DNA from: Luidia sarsii
Taxonomy: Eukaryota > Echinodermata > Asteroidea > Paxillosida > Luidiidae
Assembly: GCA_949987565.1 (NCBI GenBank)
Contig: OX465113.1
Span: 4,612,547 to 4,676,546, forward strand
Direction: 5' to 3'
Length of the DNA: 64,000 nucleotides
Position numbers and translations under genes: made by a program. Positions 34,787 through 49,500 of the stretch are shown in pieces. Position 1 is the first letter of the stretch, and every line of letters starts with the position of its first letter. The notes under the pieces were generated by a model. It was not told where the DNA came from, ran no database searches, and saw only the letters and a list, made by a program, of their open reading frames with translations.

Positions 34787-37700
34787 TTGTGTGTGCATGC
34801 AGCAGTACACAACAGTCAGTCGACGGAGAGCACCTGCAAAGAAAAATACACTTTGCAAGTTAATATCTCGATCATTATTTTCTTGACAGAGCTTAAACTT
34901 CCCCTGCAAACAGGCCTAGGAAACACCTATGCATCAGCGTGTAAAAATCTGAAATCAAACATAGTATGATGATTTTATGATCAAACAAAGAGAACCAACC
35001 TCTGTCAGCTTGGCAGCTTGTGTGTGCATGCAGCAGTTTACAACAGTCAGATGACGGAGAGCATCTACAAAGAAAAATACACTTTGCTCGTTAATGTCTC
35101 ATTCATTATTTTCTTGACAGAGCTAAAACTTTGCCTGCAAACAGGTCTAGGAAACACCTATGCATCAGCGTTGACAAATCTGAAATCGAACATAGTATGA
35201 TGATTTTATGATCAAGCAAAGAGAACCAACCTCAGTCACCTGGGCAGCTTGTGTGTGCATGCAGCAGTACACAACAGTTATTCGGCAGTGAGCACCTGCA
35301 TAGAAAAATACACTTTGCTCGTTAATATCTAATTCATTATTTTTTTGACAGAGCTAAAACTTCGCCTACAAACAGGCCTAGAAAACACCTATGCATCAGC
35401 TTTGACAAATCTGAAATCGAACATAGTATGATGATTTTATGATCAAGCAAAGAGAACCAATCTCAGTCAGCTGGGCAGCTTGTGTGTGCATGCAGCAGTA
35501 CACAACAGTCAGTCGGCAGTGAGCACCTGCATAGAAAAATACACTTTGCTCGTTAATATCTAATTCATTATTTTCTTGACAGAGCTAAAACTTCGCCTGC
35601 AAACAGGCCTAGAAAACACCTTTACATCAGCGATGACAAATCTGAAATCGAACATAGTATGATGATTTTATGATGAAGCAAAGAGAACCAACCTCTGTCA
35701 GCTGGGCAGCTTGTGTGTCCATGCAGCAGTACACACAGTCAGTCGGCAGTGAGCACCTGCAAAGAAAAATACACTTTGCTCGTTAATTTCTCTTTCATTA
35801 TTCTCCTGACAGAGCTAAAACTTTGCCTGCAAACAGGCCTAGAAAACACCTATGCATCAGCGTTGACAAATCTGAAATCGAACATAGTATGATGATTTTA
35901 TGATCACGCAAAGAGAACCAACCTCAGTCAGCTTGGCAGCTTGTGTGTGCATGCAGCAGTACACAACAGTCAGACGACGGAGAGCACCTGCAAAGAAAAA
36001 TACACTTTGCTCGTTAATATCTCATTCATTATTTTCTTGACAGAGCAAAAACTTCGCCTGCAAACAGGCCTAGAAAACACCTTTGCATCAGCGTTGACAA
36101 ATCTGAAATCGAACATAGTATGATGATTTTATGATCAAGCAAAGAGAACCAACCTCTGTCAGGTTGGGCAGCTTGTGTGTCCATGCAGCAGTACACACAG
36201 TCAGTCGGCAGTGAGCACCTGCAAAGAAAAAAACACTTTGCTCGTTAATTTCTCTTTCATTATTCTCCTGACAGAGCTAAAACTTTGCCTGCAAACAGGC
36301 CCAGAAAACACCTATGCATCAGCGTTGACAAATCTGAAATCGAACATAGTACGATGATTTTATGATCAAGCAAAGAGAACCAACCTCAGTCAGCTGGGCA
36401 GCTTGTGTGTGCATGCAGCAGTACACAACAGTCAGTCGGCAGTGAGCACCTGTAAAGAAAAACACACTTTGCTTGTTAATATCTAATTCATTATTTTCTT
36501 GACAGAGCTAAAACTTTGCCTGCAAACAGGTCTAGAAAACACCTATGCATCAGAGTTGACAAATCTGAAATCGAACATAGTATGATGATTTTATGATCAA
36601 GCAAAGAGAACCAACCTCAGTCAGCTGGGCAGCTTGTGTGTGCATGCAGCAGTACACAACAGTCAGTCGGCAGTGAGCACCTGCATAGAAAAATACACTT
36701 TGCTCGTTAATATCTAATTCATTATTTTCTTGACAGAGCTAAAACTTTGCCTGCGAACAGGCCTAGAAAACACCTTTGCATCAGCGTTGACAAATCTGAA
36801 ATCGTACATAGTATGATGATTTTATGATCAAGCAAAGAGAACCAACCTCTGTCAGCTGGGCAGCTTGTGTGTCCATGCAGCAGTACACACAGTCAGTCGG
36901 CAGTGAGCACCTGCAAAGAAAAAAACACTTTGCTCGTTAATTTCTCTTTCATTATTCTCCTGACAGAGCTAAAACTTTGCCTGCAAACAGGCCCAGAAAA
37001 CACCTATGCATCAGCGTTGACAAATCTGAAATCGAACATAGTACGATGATTTTATGATCAAGCAAAGAGAACCAACCTCAGTCAGCTGGGCAGCTTGTGT
37101 GTGCATGCAGCAGTACACAACAGTCAGTCGGCAGTGAGCACCTGTAAAGAAAAACACACTTTGCTTGTTAATATCTAATTCATTATTTTCTTGACAGAGC
37201 TAAAACTTTGCCTGCAAACAGGTCTAGAAAACACCCATGCATCAGAGTTGACAAATCTGAAATCGAACATAGTATGATGATTTTATGATCAAGCAAAGAG
37301 AACCAAACTCAGTCAGCTGGGCAGCTTGTGTGTGCATGCAGCAGTTCACACAGTCAGTCGGCAGTGAGCACCTGCATAGAAAAATACACTTTGCTCGTTT
37401 ATATCTAATTCATTATTTTCTTGACAGAGCTAAAACTTTGCCTGCAAACAGGCCTAGAAAACACCTATGCATCAGCGTTGACAAATCTGAAATCGAACAT
37501 AGTATGATGATTTTATGATCAAGCAAAGAGAACCAACCTCAGTCAGCTTGGCAGCTTGTGTGTGCATGCAGCAGTACACAACAGTCAGACGACGGAGAGC
37601 ACCTGCAAAGAAAAATCCACTTTGCTCGTTAATATCTCATTCATTATTTTCTTGACAGAGCAAAAACTTCGCCTGCAAACAGGCCTAGAAAACACCTTTG

Positions 37701-40700
37701 CATCAGCGTTGACAAATCTGAAATCGAACATAGTATGATGATTTTATGATCAAGCAAAGAGAACCAACCTCTGTCAGCTGGGCAGCTTGTGTGTCCATGC
37801 AGCAGTACACACAGTCAGTCGGCAGTGAGCACCTGCAAAGAAAAATACACTTTGCTCGTTAATATCTAATTCATTATTTTCTTGACAGAGCTAAAACTTC
37901 GCCTGCAAACAGGCCTAGAAAACACCTTTACATCAGCGATGACAAATCTGAAATCGAACATAGTATGATGATTTTATGATGAAGCAAAGAGAACCAACCT
38001 CTGTCAGCTGGGCAGCTTGTGTGTCCATGCAGCAGTACACACAGTCAGTCGGCAGTGAGCACCTGCAAAGAAAAATACACTTTGCTCGTTAATTTCTCTT
38101 TCATTATTCTCCTGACAGAGCTAAAACTTTGCCTGCAAACAGGCCTAGAAAACACCTATGCATCAGCGTTGACAAATCTGAAATCGAACATAGTATGATG
38201 ATTTTATGATCACGCAAAGAGAACCAACCTCAGTCAGCTTGGCAGCTTGTGTGTGCATGCAGCAGTACACAACAGTCAGACGACGGAGAGCACCTGCAAA
38301 GAAAAATACACTTTGCTCGTTAATATCTCATTCATTATTTTCTTGACAGAGCAAAAACTTCGCCTGCAAACAGGCCTAGAAAACACCTTTGCATCAGCGT
38401 TGACAAATCTGAAATCGAACATAGTATGATGATTTTATGATCAAGCAAAGAGAACCAACCTCTGTCAGGTTGGGCAGCTTGTGTGTCCATGCAGCAGTAC
38501 ACACAGTCAGTCGGCAGTGAGCACCTGCAAAGAAAAAAACACTTTGCTCGTAAATTTCTCTTTCATTATTCTCCTGACAGAGCTAAAACTTTGCCTGCAA
38601 ACAGGCCCAGAAAACACCTATGCATCAGCGTTGACAAATCTGAAATCGAACATAGTACGATGATTTTATGATCAAGCAAAGAGAACCAACCTCAGTCAGC
38701 TGGGCAGCTTGTGTGTGCATGCAGCAGTACACAACAGTCAGTCGGCAGTGAGCACCTGTAAAGAAAAACACACTTTGCTTGTTAATATCTAATTCATTAT
38801 TTTCTTGACAGAGCTAAAACTTTGCCTGCAAACAGGTCTAGAAAACACCTATGCATCAGAGTTGACAAATCTGAAATCGAACATAGTATGATGATTTTAT
38901 GATCAAGCAAAGAGAACCAACCTCAGTCAGCTGGGCAGCTTGTGTGTGCATGCAGCAGTACACAACAGTCAGTCGGCAGTGAGCACCTGCATAGAAAAAT
39001 ACACTTTGCTCGTTAATATCTAATTCATTATTTTCTTGACAGAGCTAAAACTTTGCCTGCGAACAGGCCTAGAAAACACCTTTGCATCAGCGTTGACAAA
39101 TCTGAAATCGTACATAGTATGATGATTTTATGATCAAGCAAAGAGAACCAACCTCTGTCAGCTGGGCAGCTTGTGTGTCCATGCAGCAGTACACACAGTC
39201 AGTCGGCAGTGAGCACCTGCAAAGAAAAAAACACTTTGCTCGTTAATTTCTCTTTCATTATTCTCCTGACAGAGCTAAAACTTTGCCTGCAAACAGGCCC
39301 AGAAAACACCTATGCATCAGCGTTGACAAATCTGAAATCGAACATAGTACGATGATTTTATGATCAAGCAAAGAGAACCAACCTCAGTCAGCTGGGCAGC
39401 TTGTGTGTGCATGCAGCAGTACACAACAGTCAGTCGGCAGTGAGCACCTGTAAAGAAAAACACACTTTGCTTGTTAATATCTAATTCATTATTTTCTTGA
39501 CAGAGCTAAAACTTTGCCTGCAAACAGGCCTAGAAAACACCTATGCATCAGCGTTGACAAATCTGAAATCGAACATAGTATGATGATTTTATGATCACGC
39601 AAAGAGAACCAACCTCAGTCAGCTTGGCAGCTTGTGTGTGCATGCAGCAGTACACAACAGTCAGACGACGGAGAGCACCTGCAAAGAAAAATACACTTTG
39701 CTCGTTAATATCTCATTCATTATTTTCTTGACAGAGCAAAAACTTCGCCTGCAAACAGGCCTAGAAAACACCTTTACATCAGCGATGACAAATCTGAAAT
39801 CGAACATAGTATGATGATTTTATGATGAAGCAAAGAGAACCAACCTCTGTCAGCTGGGCAGCTTGTGTGTCCATGCAGCAGTACACACAGTCAGTCGGCA
39901 GTGAGCACCTGCAAAGAAAAATACACTTTGCTCGTTAATTTCTCTTTCATTATTCTCCTGACAGAGCTAAAACTTTGCCTGCAAACAGGCCTAGAAAACA
40001 CCTATGCATCAGCGTTGACAAATCTGAAATCGAACATAGTATGATGATTTTATGATCACGCAAAGAGAACCAACCTCAGTCAGCTTGGCAGCTTGTGTGT
40101 GCATGCAGCAGTACACAACAGTCAGACGACGGAGAGCACCTGCAAAGAAAAATACACTTTGCTCGTTAATATCTCATTCATTATTTTCTTGACAGAGCAA
40201 AAACTTCGCCTGCAAACAGGCCTAGAAAACACCTTTGCATCAGCGTTGACAAATCTGAAATCGAACATAGTATGATGATTTTATGATCAAGCAAAGAGAA
40301 CCAACCTCTGTCAGGTTGGGCAGCTTGTGTGTCCATGCAGCAGTACACACAGTCAGTCGGCAGTGAGCACCTGCAAAGAAAAAAACACTTTGCTCGTTAA
40401 TTTCTCTTTCATTATTCTCCTGACAGAGCTAAAACTTTGCCTGCAAACAGGCCCAGAAAACACCTATGCATCAGCGTTGACAAATCTGAAATCGAACATA
40501 GTACGATGATTTTATGATCAAGCAAAGAGAACCAACCTCAGTCAGCTGGGCAGCTTGTGTGTGCATGCAGCAGTACACAACAGTCAGTCGGCAGTGAGCA
40601 CCTGTAAAGAAAAACACACTTTGCTTGTTAATATCTAATTCATTATTTTCTTGACAGAGCTAAAACTTTGCCTGCAAACAGGTCTAGAAAACACCTATGC

Positions 40701-43551
40701 ATCAGAGTTGACAAATCTGAAATCGAACATAGTATGATGATTTTATGATCAAGCAAAGAGAACCAACCTCAGTCAGCTGGGCAGCTTGTGTGTGCATGCA
40801 GCAGTACACAACAGTCAGTCGGCAGTGAGCACCTGCATAGAAAAATACACTTTGCTCGTTAATATCTAATTCATTATTTTCTTGACAGAGCTAAAACTTT
40901 GCCTGCGAACAGGCCTAGAAAACACCTTTGCATCAGCGTTGACAAATCTGAAATCGTACATAGTATGATGATTTTATGATCAAGCAAAGAGAACCAACCT
41001 CTGTCAGCTGGGCAGCTTGTGTGTCCATGCAGCAGTACACACAGTCAGTCGGCAGTGAGCACCTGCAAAGAAAAAAACACTTTGCTCGTTAATTTCTCTT
41101 TCATTATTCTCCTGACAGAGCTAAAACTTTGCCTGCAAACAGGCCCAGAAAACACCTATGCATCAGCGTTGACAAATCTGAAATCAAACATAGTACGATG
41201 ATTTTATGATCAAGCAAAGAGAACCAACCTCAGTCAGCTGGGCAGCTTGTGTGTGCATGCAGCAGTACACAACAGTCAGTCGGCAGTGAGCACCTGTAAA
41301 GAAAAACACACTTTGCTTGTTAATATCTAATTCCTTATTTTCTTGACAGAGCTAAAACTTTGCCTGCAAACAGGTCTAGAAAACACCCATGCATCAGAGT
41401 TGACAAATCTGAAATCGAACATAGTATGATGATTTTATGATCAAGCAAAGAGAACCAACCTCAGTCAGCTGGGCAGCTTGTGTGTGCATGCAGCAGTACA
41501 CACAGTCAGTCGGCAGTGAGCACCTGCATAGAAAAATACACTTTGCTCGTTTATATCTAATTCATTATTTTCTTGACAGAGCTAAAACTTCGCCTGCAAA
41601 CAGGCCTAGAAAACACCTTTACATCAGCGATGACAAATCTGAAATCGAACATAGTATGATGATTTTATGATGAAGCAAAGAGAACCAACCTCTGTCAGCT
41701 GGGCAGCTTGTGTGTCCATGCAGCAGTACACACAGTCAGTCGGCAGTGAGCACCTGCAAAGAAAAATACACTTTGCTCGTTAATTTCTCTTTCATTATTC
41801 TCCTGACAGAGCTAAAACTTTGCCTGCAAACAGGCCTAGAAAACACCTATGCATCAGCGTTGACAAATCTGAAATCGAACATAGTATGATGATTTTATGA
41901 TCAAGCAAAGAGAACCAACCTCAGTCAGCTTGGCAGCTTGTGTGTGCATGCAGCAGTACACAACAGTCAGACGACGGAGAGCACCTGCAAAGAAAAATCT
42001 ACTTTGCTCGTTAATATCTCATTCATTATTTTCTTGACAGAGCAAAAACTTCGCCTGCAAACAGGCCTAGAAAACACCTTTGCATCAGCGTTGACAAATC
42101 TGAAATCGAACATAGTATGATGATTTTATGATCAAGCAAAGAGAACCAACCTCTGTCAGCTGGGCAGCTTGTGTGTCCATGCAGCAGTACACACAGTCAG
42201 TCGGCAGTGAGCACCTGCAAAGAAAAATACACTTTGCTCGTTAATATCTAATTCATTATTTTCTTGACAGAGCTAAAACTTCGCCTGCAAACAGGCCTAG
42301 AAAACACCTTTACATCAGCGATGACAAATCTGAAATCGAACATAGTATGATGATTTTATGATGAAGCAAAGAGAACCAACCTCTGTCAGCTGGGCAGCTT
42401 GTGTGTCCATGCAGCAGTACACACAGTCAGTCGGCAGTGAGCACCTGCAAAGAAAAATACACTTTGCTCGTTAATTTCTCTTTCATTATTCTCCTGACAG
42501 AGCTAAAACTTTGCCTGCAAACAGGCCTAGAAAACACCTATGCATCAGCGTTGACAAATCTGAAATCGAACATAGTATGATGATTTTATGATCACGCAAA
42601 GAGAACCAACCTCAGTCAGCTTGGCAGCTTGTGTGTGCATGCAGCAGTACACAACAGTCAGACGACGGAGAGCACCTGCAAAGAAAAATACACTTTGCTC
42701 GTTAATATCTCATTCATTATTTTCTTGACAGAGCAAAAACTTCGCCTGCAAAAAGGCCTAGAAAACACCTTTGCATCAGCGTTGACAAATCTGAAATCGA
42801 ACATAGTATGATGATTTTATGATCAAGCAAAGAGAACCAACCTCTGTCAGGTTGGGCAGCTTGTGTGTCCATGCAGCAGTACACACAGTCAGTCGGCAGT
42901 GAGCACCTGTAAAGAAAAACACACTTTGCTTGTTAATATCTAATTCATTATTTTCTTGACAGAGCTAAAACTTTGCCTGCAAACAGGTCTAGAAAACACC
43001 TATGCATCAGAGTTGACAAATCTGAAATCGAACATAGTATGATGATTTTATGATCAAGCAAAGAGAACCAACCTCAGTCAGCTGGGCAGCTTGTGTGTGC
43101 ATGCAGCAGTACACAACAGTCAGTCGGCAGTGAGCACCTGCATAGAAAAATACACTTTGCTCGTTAATATCTAATTCATTATTTTCTTGACAGAGCTAAA
43201 ACTTTGCCTGCGAACAGGCCTAGAAAACACCTTTGCATCAGCGTTGACAAATCTGAAATCGTACATAGTATGATGATTTTATGATCAAGCAAAGAGAACC
43301 AACCTCTGTCAGCTGGGCAGCTTGTGTGTCCATGCAGCAGTACACACAGTCAGTCGGCAGTGAGCACCTGCAAAGAAAAAAACACTTTGCTCGTTAATTT
43401 CTCTTTCATTATTCTCCTGACAGAGCTAAAACTTTGCCTGCAAACAGGCCCAGAAAACACCTATGCATCAGCGTTGACAAATCTGAAATCGAACATAGTA
43501 CGATGATTTTATGATCAAGCAAAGAGAACCAACCTCAGTCAGCTGGGCAGC
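34787..43551. repeat. 38-monomer (~8,765-bp) HOR, copy 1
   Basis: Starts with B-G-H-I-J-C-D-F-K-D and ends with a D monomer at 43322. Anchors 34787, 35018, 35941, 36173 and 36865 recur at +8,765 bp; 38247, 38479, 39171, 39632 and 40093 recur at +8,764 bp. The left boundary is sharp: upstream of 34787 the sequence has gtcaggtaggc, but upstream of 43552 it has gtcagctgggc. Confidence 0.9.
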
Positions 43552-46500
43552 TTGTGTGTGCATGCAGCAGTACACAACAGTCAGTCGACGGAGAGCACCT
43601 GCAAAGAAAAATACACTTTGCAAGTTAATATCTCGATCATTATTTTCTTGACAGAGCTTAAACTTCCCCTGCAAACAGGCCTAGGAAACACCTATGCATC
43701 AGCGTGTACAAATCTGAAATCAAACATAGTATGATGATTTTATGATCAAACAAAGAGAACCAACCTCTGTCAGCTTGGCAGCTTGTGTGTGCATGCAGCA
43801 GTTTACAACAGTCAGATGACGGAGAGCATCTACAAAGAAAAATACACTTTGCTCGTTAATGTCTCATTCATTATTTTCTTGACAGAGCTAAAACTTTGCC
43901 TGCAAACAGGTCTAGGAAACACCTATGCATCAGCGTTGACAAATCTGAAATCGAACATAGTATGATGATTTTATGATCAAGCAAAGAGAACCAACCTCAG
44001 TCACCTGGGCAGCTTGTGTGTGCATGCAGCAGTACACAACAGTTATTCGGCAGTGAGCACCTGCATAGAAAAATACACTTTGCTCGTTAATATCTAATTC
44101 ATTATTTTTTTGACAGAGCTAAAACTTCGCCTACAAACAGGCCTAGAAAACACCTATGCATCAGCTTTGACAAATCTGAAATCGAACATAGTATGATGAT
44201 TTTATGATCAAGCAAAGAGAACCAATCTCAGTCAGCTGGGCAGCTTGTGTGTGCATGCAGCAGTACACAACAGTCAGTCGGCAGTGAGCACCTGCATAGA
44301 AAAATACACTTTGCTCGTTAATATCTAATTCATTATTTTCTTGACAGAGCTAAAACTTCGCCTGCAAACAGGCCTAGAAAACACCTTTACATCAGCGATG
44401 ACAAATCTGAAATCGAACATAGTATGATGATTTTATGATGAAGCAAAGAGAACCAACCTCTGTCAGCTGGGCAGCTTGTGTGTCCATGCAGCAGTACACA
44501 CAGTCAGTCGGCAGTGAGCACCTGCAAAGAAAAATACACTTTGCTCGTTAATTTCTCTTTCATTATTCTCCTGACAGAGCTAAAACTTTGCCTGCAAACA
44601 GGCCTAGAAAACACCTATGCATCAGCGTTGACAAATCTGAAATCGAACATAGTATGATGATTTTATGATCACGCAAAGAGAACCAACCTCAGTCAGCTTG
44701 GCAGCTTGTGTGTGCATGCAGCAGTACACAACAGTCAGACGACGGAGAGCACCTGCAAAGAAAAATACACTTTGCTCGTTAATATCTCATTCATTATTTT
44801 CTTGACAGAGCAAAAACTTCGCCTGCAAACAGGCCTAGAAAACACCTTTGCATCAGCGTTGACAAATCTGAAATCGAACATAGTATGATGATTTTATGAT
44901 CAAGCAAAGAGAACCAACCTCTGTCAGGTTGGGCAGCTTGTGTGTCCATGCAGCAGTACACACAGTCAGTCGGCAGTGAGCACCTGCAAAGAAAAAAACA
45001 CTTTGCTCGTTAATTTCTCTTTCATTATTCTCCTGACAGAGCTAAAACTTTGCCTGCAAACAGGCCCAGAAAACACCTATGCATCAGCGTTGACAAATCT
45101 GAAATCGAACATAGTACGATGATTTTATGATCAAGCAAAGAGAACCAACCTCAGTCAGCTGGGCAGCTTGTGTGTGCATGCAGCAGTACACAACAGTCAG
45201 TCGGCAGTGAGCACCTGTAAAGAAAAACACACTTTGCTTGTTAATATCTAATTCATTATTTTCTTGACAGAGCTAAAACTTTGCCTGCAAACAGGTCTAG
45301 AAAACACCTATGCATCAGAGTTGACAAATCTGAAATCGAACATAGTATGATGATTTTATGATCAAGCAAAGAGAACCAACCTCAGTCAGCTGGGCAGCTT
45401 GTGTGTGCATGCAGCAGTACACAACAGTCAGTCGGCAGTGAGCACCTGCATAGAAAAATACACTTTGCTCGTTAATATCTAATTCATTATTTTCTTGACA
45501 GAGCTAAAACTTTGCCTGCGAACAGGCCTAGAAAACACCTTTGCATCAGCGTTGACAAATCTGAAATCGTACATAGTATGATGATTTTATGATCAAGCAA
45601 AGAGAACCAACCTCTGTCAGCTGGGCAGCTTGTGTGTCCATGCAGCAGTACACACAGTCAGTCGGCAGTGAGCACCTGCAAAGAAAAAAACACTTTGCTC
45701 GTTAATTTCTCTTTCATTATTCTCCTGACAGAGCTAAAACTTTGCCTGCAAACAGGCCCAGAAAACACCTATGCATCAGCGTTGACAAATCTGAAATCGA
45801 ACATAGTACGATGATTTTATGATCAAGCAAAGAGAACCAACCTCAGTCAGCTGGGCAGCTTGTGTGTGCATGCAGCAGTACACAACAGTCAGTCGGCAGT
45901 GAGCACCTGTAAAGAAAAACACACTTTGCTTGTTAATATCTAATTCATTATTTTCTTGACAGAGCTAAAACTTTGCCTGCAAACAGGTCTAGAAAACACC
46001 CATGCATCAGAGTTGACAAATCTGAAATCGAACATAGTATGATGATTTTATGATCAAGCAAAGAGAACCAAACTCAGTCAGCTGGGCAGCTTGTGTGTGC
46101 ATGCAGCAGTACACACAGTCAGTCGGCAGTGAGCACCTGCAAAGAAAAATACACTTTGCTCGTTAATATCTCATTCATTATTTTCTTGACAGAGCAAAAA
46201 CTTCGCCTGCAAACAGGCCTAGAAAACACCTTTGCATCAGCGTTGACAAATCTGAAATCGAACATAGTATGATGATTTTATGATCAAGCAAAGAGAACCA
46301 ACCTCTGTCAGCTGGGCAGCTTGTGTGTCCATGCAGCAGTACACACAGTCAGTCGGCAGTGAGCACCTGCAAAGAAAAATACACTTTGCTCGTTAATATC
46401 TAATTCATTATTTTCTTGACAGAGCTAAAACTTCGCCTGCAAACAGGCCTAGAAAACACCTTTACATCAGCGATGACAAATCTGAAATCGAACATAGTAT

Positions 46501-49500
46501 GATGATTTTATGATGAAGCAAAGAGAACCAACCACTGTCAGCTGGGCAGCTTGTGTGTCCATGCAGCAGTACACACAGTCAGTCGGCAGTGAGCACCTGC
46601 AAAGAAAAATACACTTTGCTCGTTAATATCTAATTCATTATTTTCTTGACAGAGCTAAAACTTCGCCTGCAAACAGGCCTAGAAAACACCTTTACATCAG
46701 CGATGACAAATCTGAAATCGAACATAGTATGATGATTTTATGATGAAGCAAAGAGAACCAACCTCTGTCAGCTGGGCAGCTTGTGTGTCCATGCAGCAGT
46801 ACACACAGTCAGTCGGCAGTGAGCACCTGCAAAGAAAAATACACTTTGCTCGTTAATTTCTCTTTCATTATTCTCCTGACAGAGCTAAAACTTTGCCTGC
46901 AAACAGGCCTAGAAAACACCTATGCATCAGCGTTGACAAATCTGAAATCGAACATAGTATGATGATTTTATGATCACGCAAAGAGAACCAACCTCAGTCA
47001 GCTTGGCAGCTTGTGTGTGCATGCAGCAGTACACAACAGTCAGACGACGGAGAGCACCTGCAAAGAAAAATACACTTTGCTCGTTAATATCTCATTCATT
47101 ATTTTCTTGACAGAGCAAAAACTTCGCCTGCAAACAGGCCTAGAAAACACCTTTGCATCAGCGTTGACAAATCTGAAATCGAACATAGTATGATGATTTT
47201 ATGATCAAGCAAAGAGAACCAACCTCTGTCAGGTTGGGCAGCTTGTGTGTCCATGCAGCAGTACACACAGTCAGTCGGCAGTGAGCACCTGCAAAGAAAA
47301 AAACACTTTGCTCGTAAATTTCTCTTTCATTATTCTCCTGACAGAGCTAAAACTTTGCCTGCAAACAGGCCCAGAAAACACCTATGCATCAGCGTTGACA
47401 AATCTGAAATCGAACATAGTACGATGATTTTATGATCAAGCAAAGAGAACCAACCTCAGTCAGCTGGGCAGCTTGTGTGTGCATGCAGCAGTACACAACA
47501 GTCAGTCGGCAGTGAGCACCTGTAAAGAAAAACACACTTTGCTTGTTAATATCTAATTCATTATTTTCTTGACAGAGCTAAAACTTTGCCTGCAAACAGG
47601 TCTAGAAAACACCTATGCATCAGAGTTGACAAATCTGAAATCAAACATAGTATGATGATTTTATGATCAAGCAAAGAGAACCAACCTCAGTCAGCTGGGC
47701 AGCTTGTGTGTGCATGCAGCAGTACACAACAGTCAGTCGGCAGTGAGCACCTGCATAGAAAAATACACTTTGCTCGTTAATATCTAATTCATTATTTTCT
47801 TGACAGAGCTAAAACTTTGCCTGCGAACAGGCCTAGAAAACACCTTTGCATCAGCGTTGACAAATCTGAAATCGTACATAGTATGATGATTTTATGATCA
47901 AGCAAAGAGAACCAACCTCTGTCAGCTGGGCAGCTTGTGTGTCCATGCAGCAGTACACACAGTCAGTCGGCAGTGAGCACCTGCAAAGAAAAAAACACTT
48001 TGCTCGTTAATTTCTCTTTCATTATTCTCCTGACAGAGCTAAAACTTTGCCTGCAAACAGGCCCAGAAAACACCTATGCATCAGCGTTGACAAATCTGAA
48101 ATCGAACATAGTACGATGATTTTATGATCAAGCAAAGAGAACCAACCTCAGTCAGCTGGGCAGCTTGTGTGTGCATGCAGCAGTACACAACAGTCAGTCG
48201 GCAGTGAGCACCTGTAAAGAAAAACACACTTTGCTTGTTAATATCTAATTCATTATTTTCTTGACAGAGCTAAAACTTTGCCTGCAAACAGGCCTAGAAA
48301 ACACCTATGCATCAGCGTTGACAAATCTGAAATCGAACATAGTATGATGATTTTATGATCACGCAAAGAGAACCAACCTCAGTCAGCTTGGCAGCTTGTG
48401 TGTGCATGCAGCAGTACACAACAGTCAGACGACGGAGAGCACCTGCAAAGAAAAATACACTTTGCTCGTTAATATCTCATTCATTATTTTCTTGACAGAG
48501 CAAAAACTTCGCCTGCAAACAGGCCTAGAAAACACCTTTACATCAGCGATGACAAATCTGAAATCGAACATAGTATGATGATTTTATGATCAAGCAAAGA
48601 GAACCAACCTCTGTCAGCTGGGCAGCTTGTGTGTCCATGCAGCAGTACACACAGTCAGTCGGCAGTGAGCACCTGCAAAGAAAAATACACTTTGCTCGTT
48701 AATTTCTCTTTCATTATTCTCCTGACAGAGCTAAAACTTTGCCTGCAAACAGGCCTAGAAAACACCTATGCATCAGCGTTGACAAATCTGAAATCGAACA
48801 TAGTATGATGATTTTATGATCACGCAAAGAGAACCAACCTCAGTCAGCTTGGCAGCTTGTGTGTGCATGCAGCAGTACACAACAGTCAGACGACGGAGAG
48901 CACCTGCAAAGAAAAATACACTTTGCTCGTTAATATCTCATTCATTATTTTCTTGACAGAGCAAAAACTTCGCCTGCAAACAGGCCTAGAAAACACCTTT
49001 GCATCAGCGTTGACAAATCTGAAATCGAACATAGTATGATGATTTTATGATCAAGCAAAGAGAACCAACCTCAGTCAGCTTGGCAGCTTGTGTGTGCATG
49101 CAGCAGTACACAACAGTCAGACGACGGAGAGCACCTGCAAAGAAAAATCCACTTTGCTCGTTAATATCTCATTCATTATTTTCTTGACAGAGCAAAAACT
49201 TCGCCTGCAAACAGGCCTAGAAAACACCTTTGCATCAGCGTTGACAAATCTGAAATCGAACATAGTATGATGATTTTATGATCAAGCAAAGAGAACCAAC
49301 CTCTGTCAGCTGGGCAGCTTGTGTGTCCATGCAGCAGTACACACAGTCAGTCGGCAGTGAGCACCTGCAAAGAAAAATACACTTTGCTCGTTAATATCTA
49401 ATTCATTATTTTCTTGACAGAGCTAAAACTTCGCCTGCAAACAGGCCTAGAAAACACCTTTACATCAGCGATGACAAATCTGAAATCGAACATAGTATGA

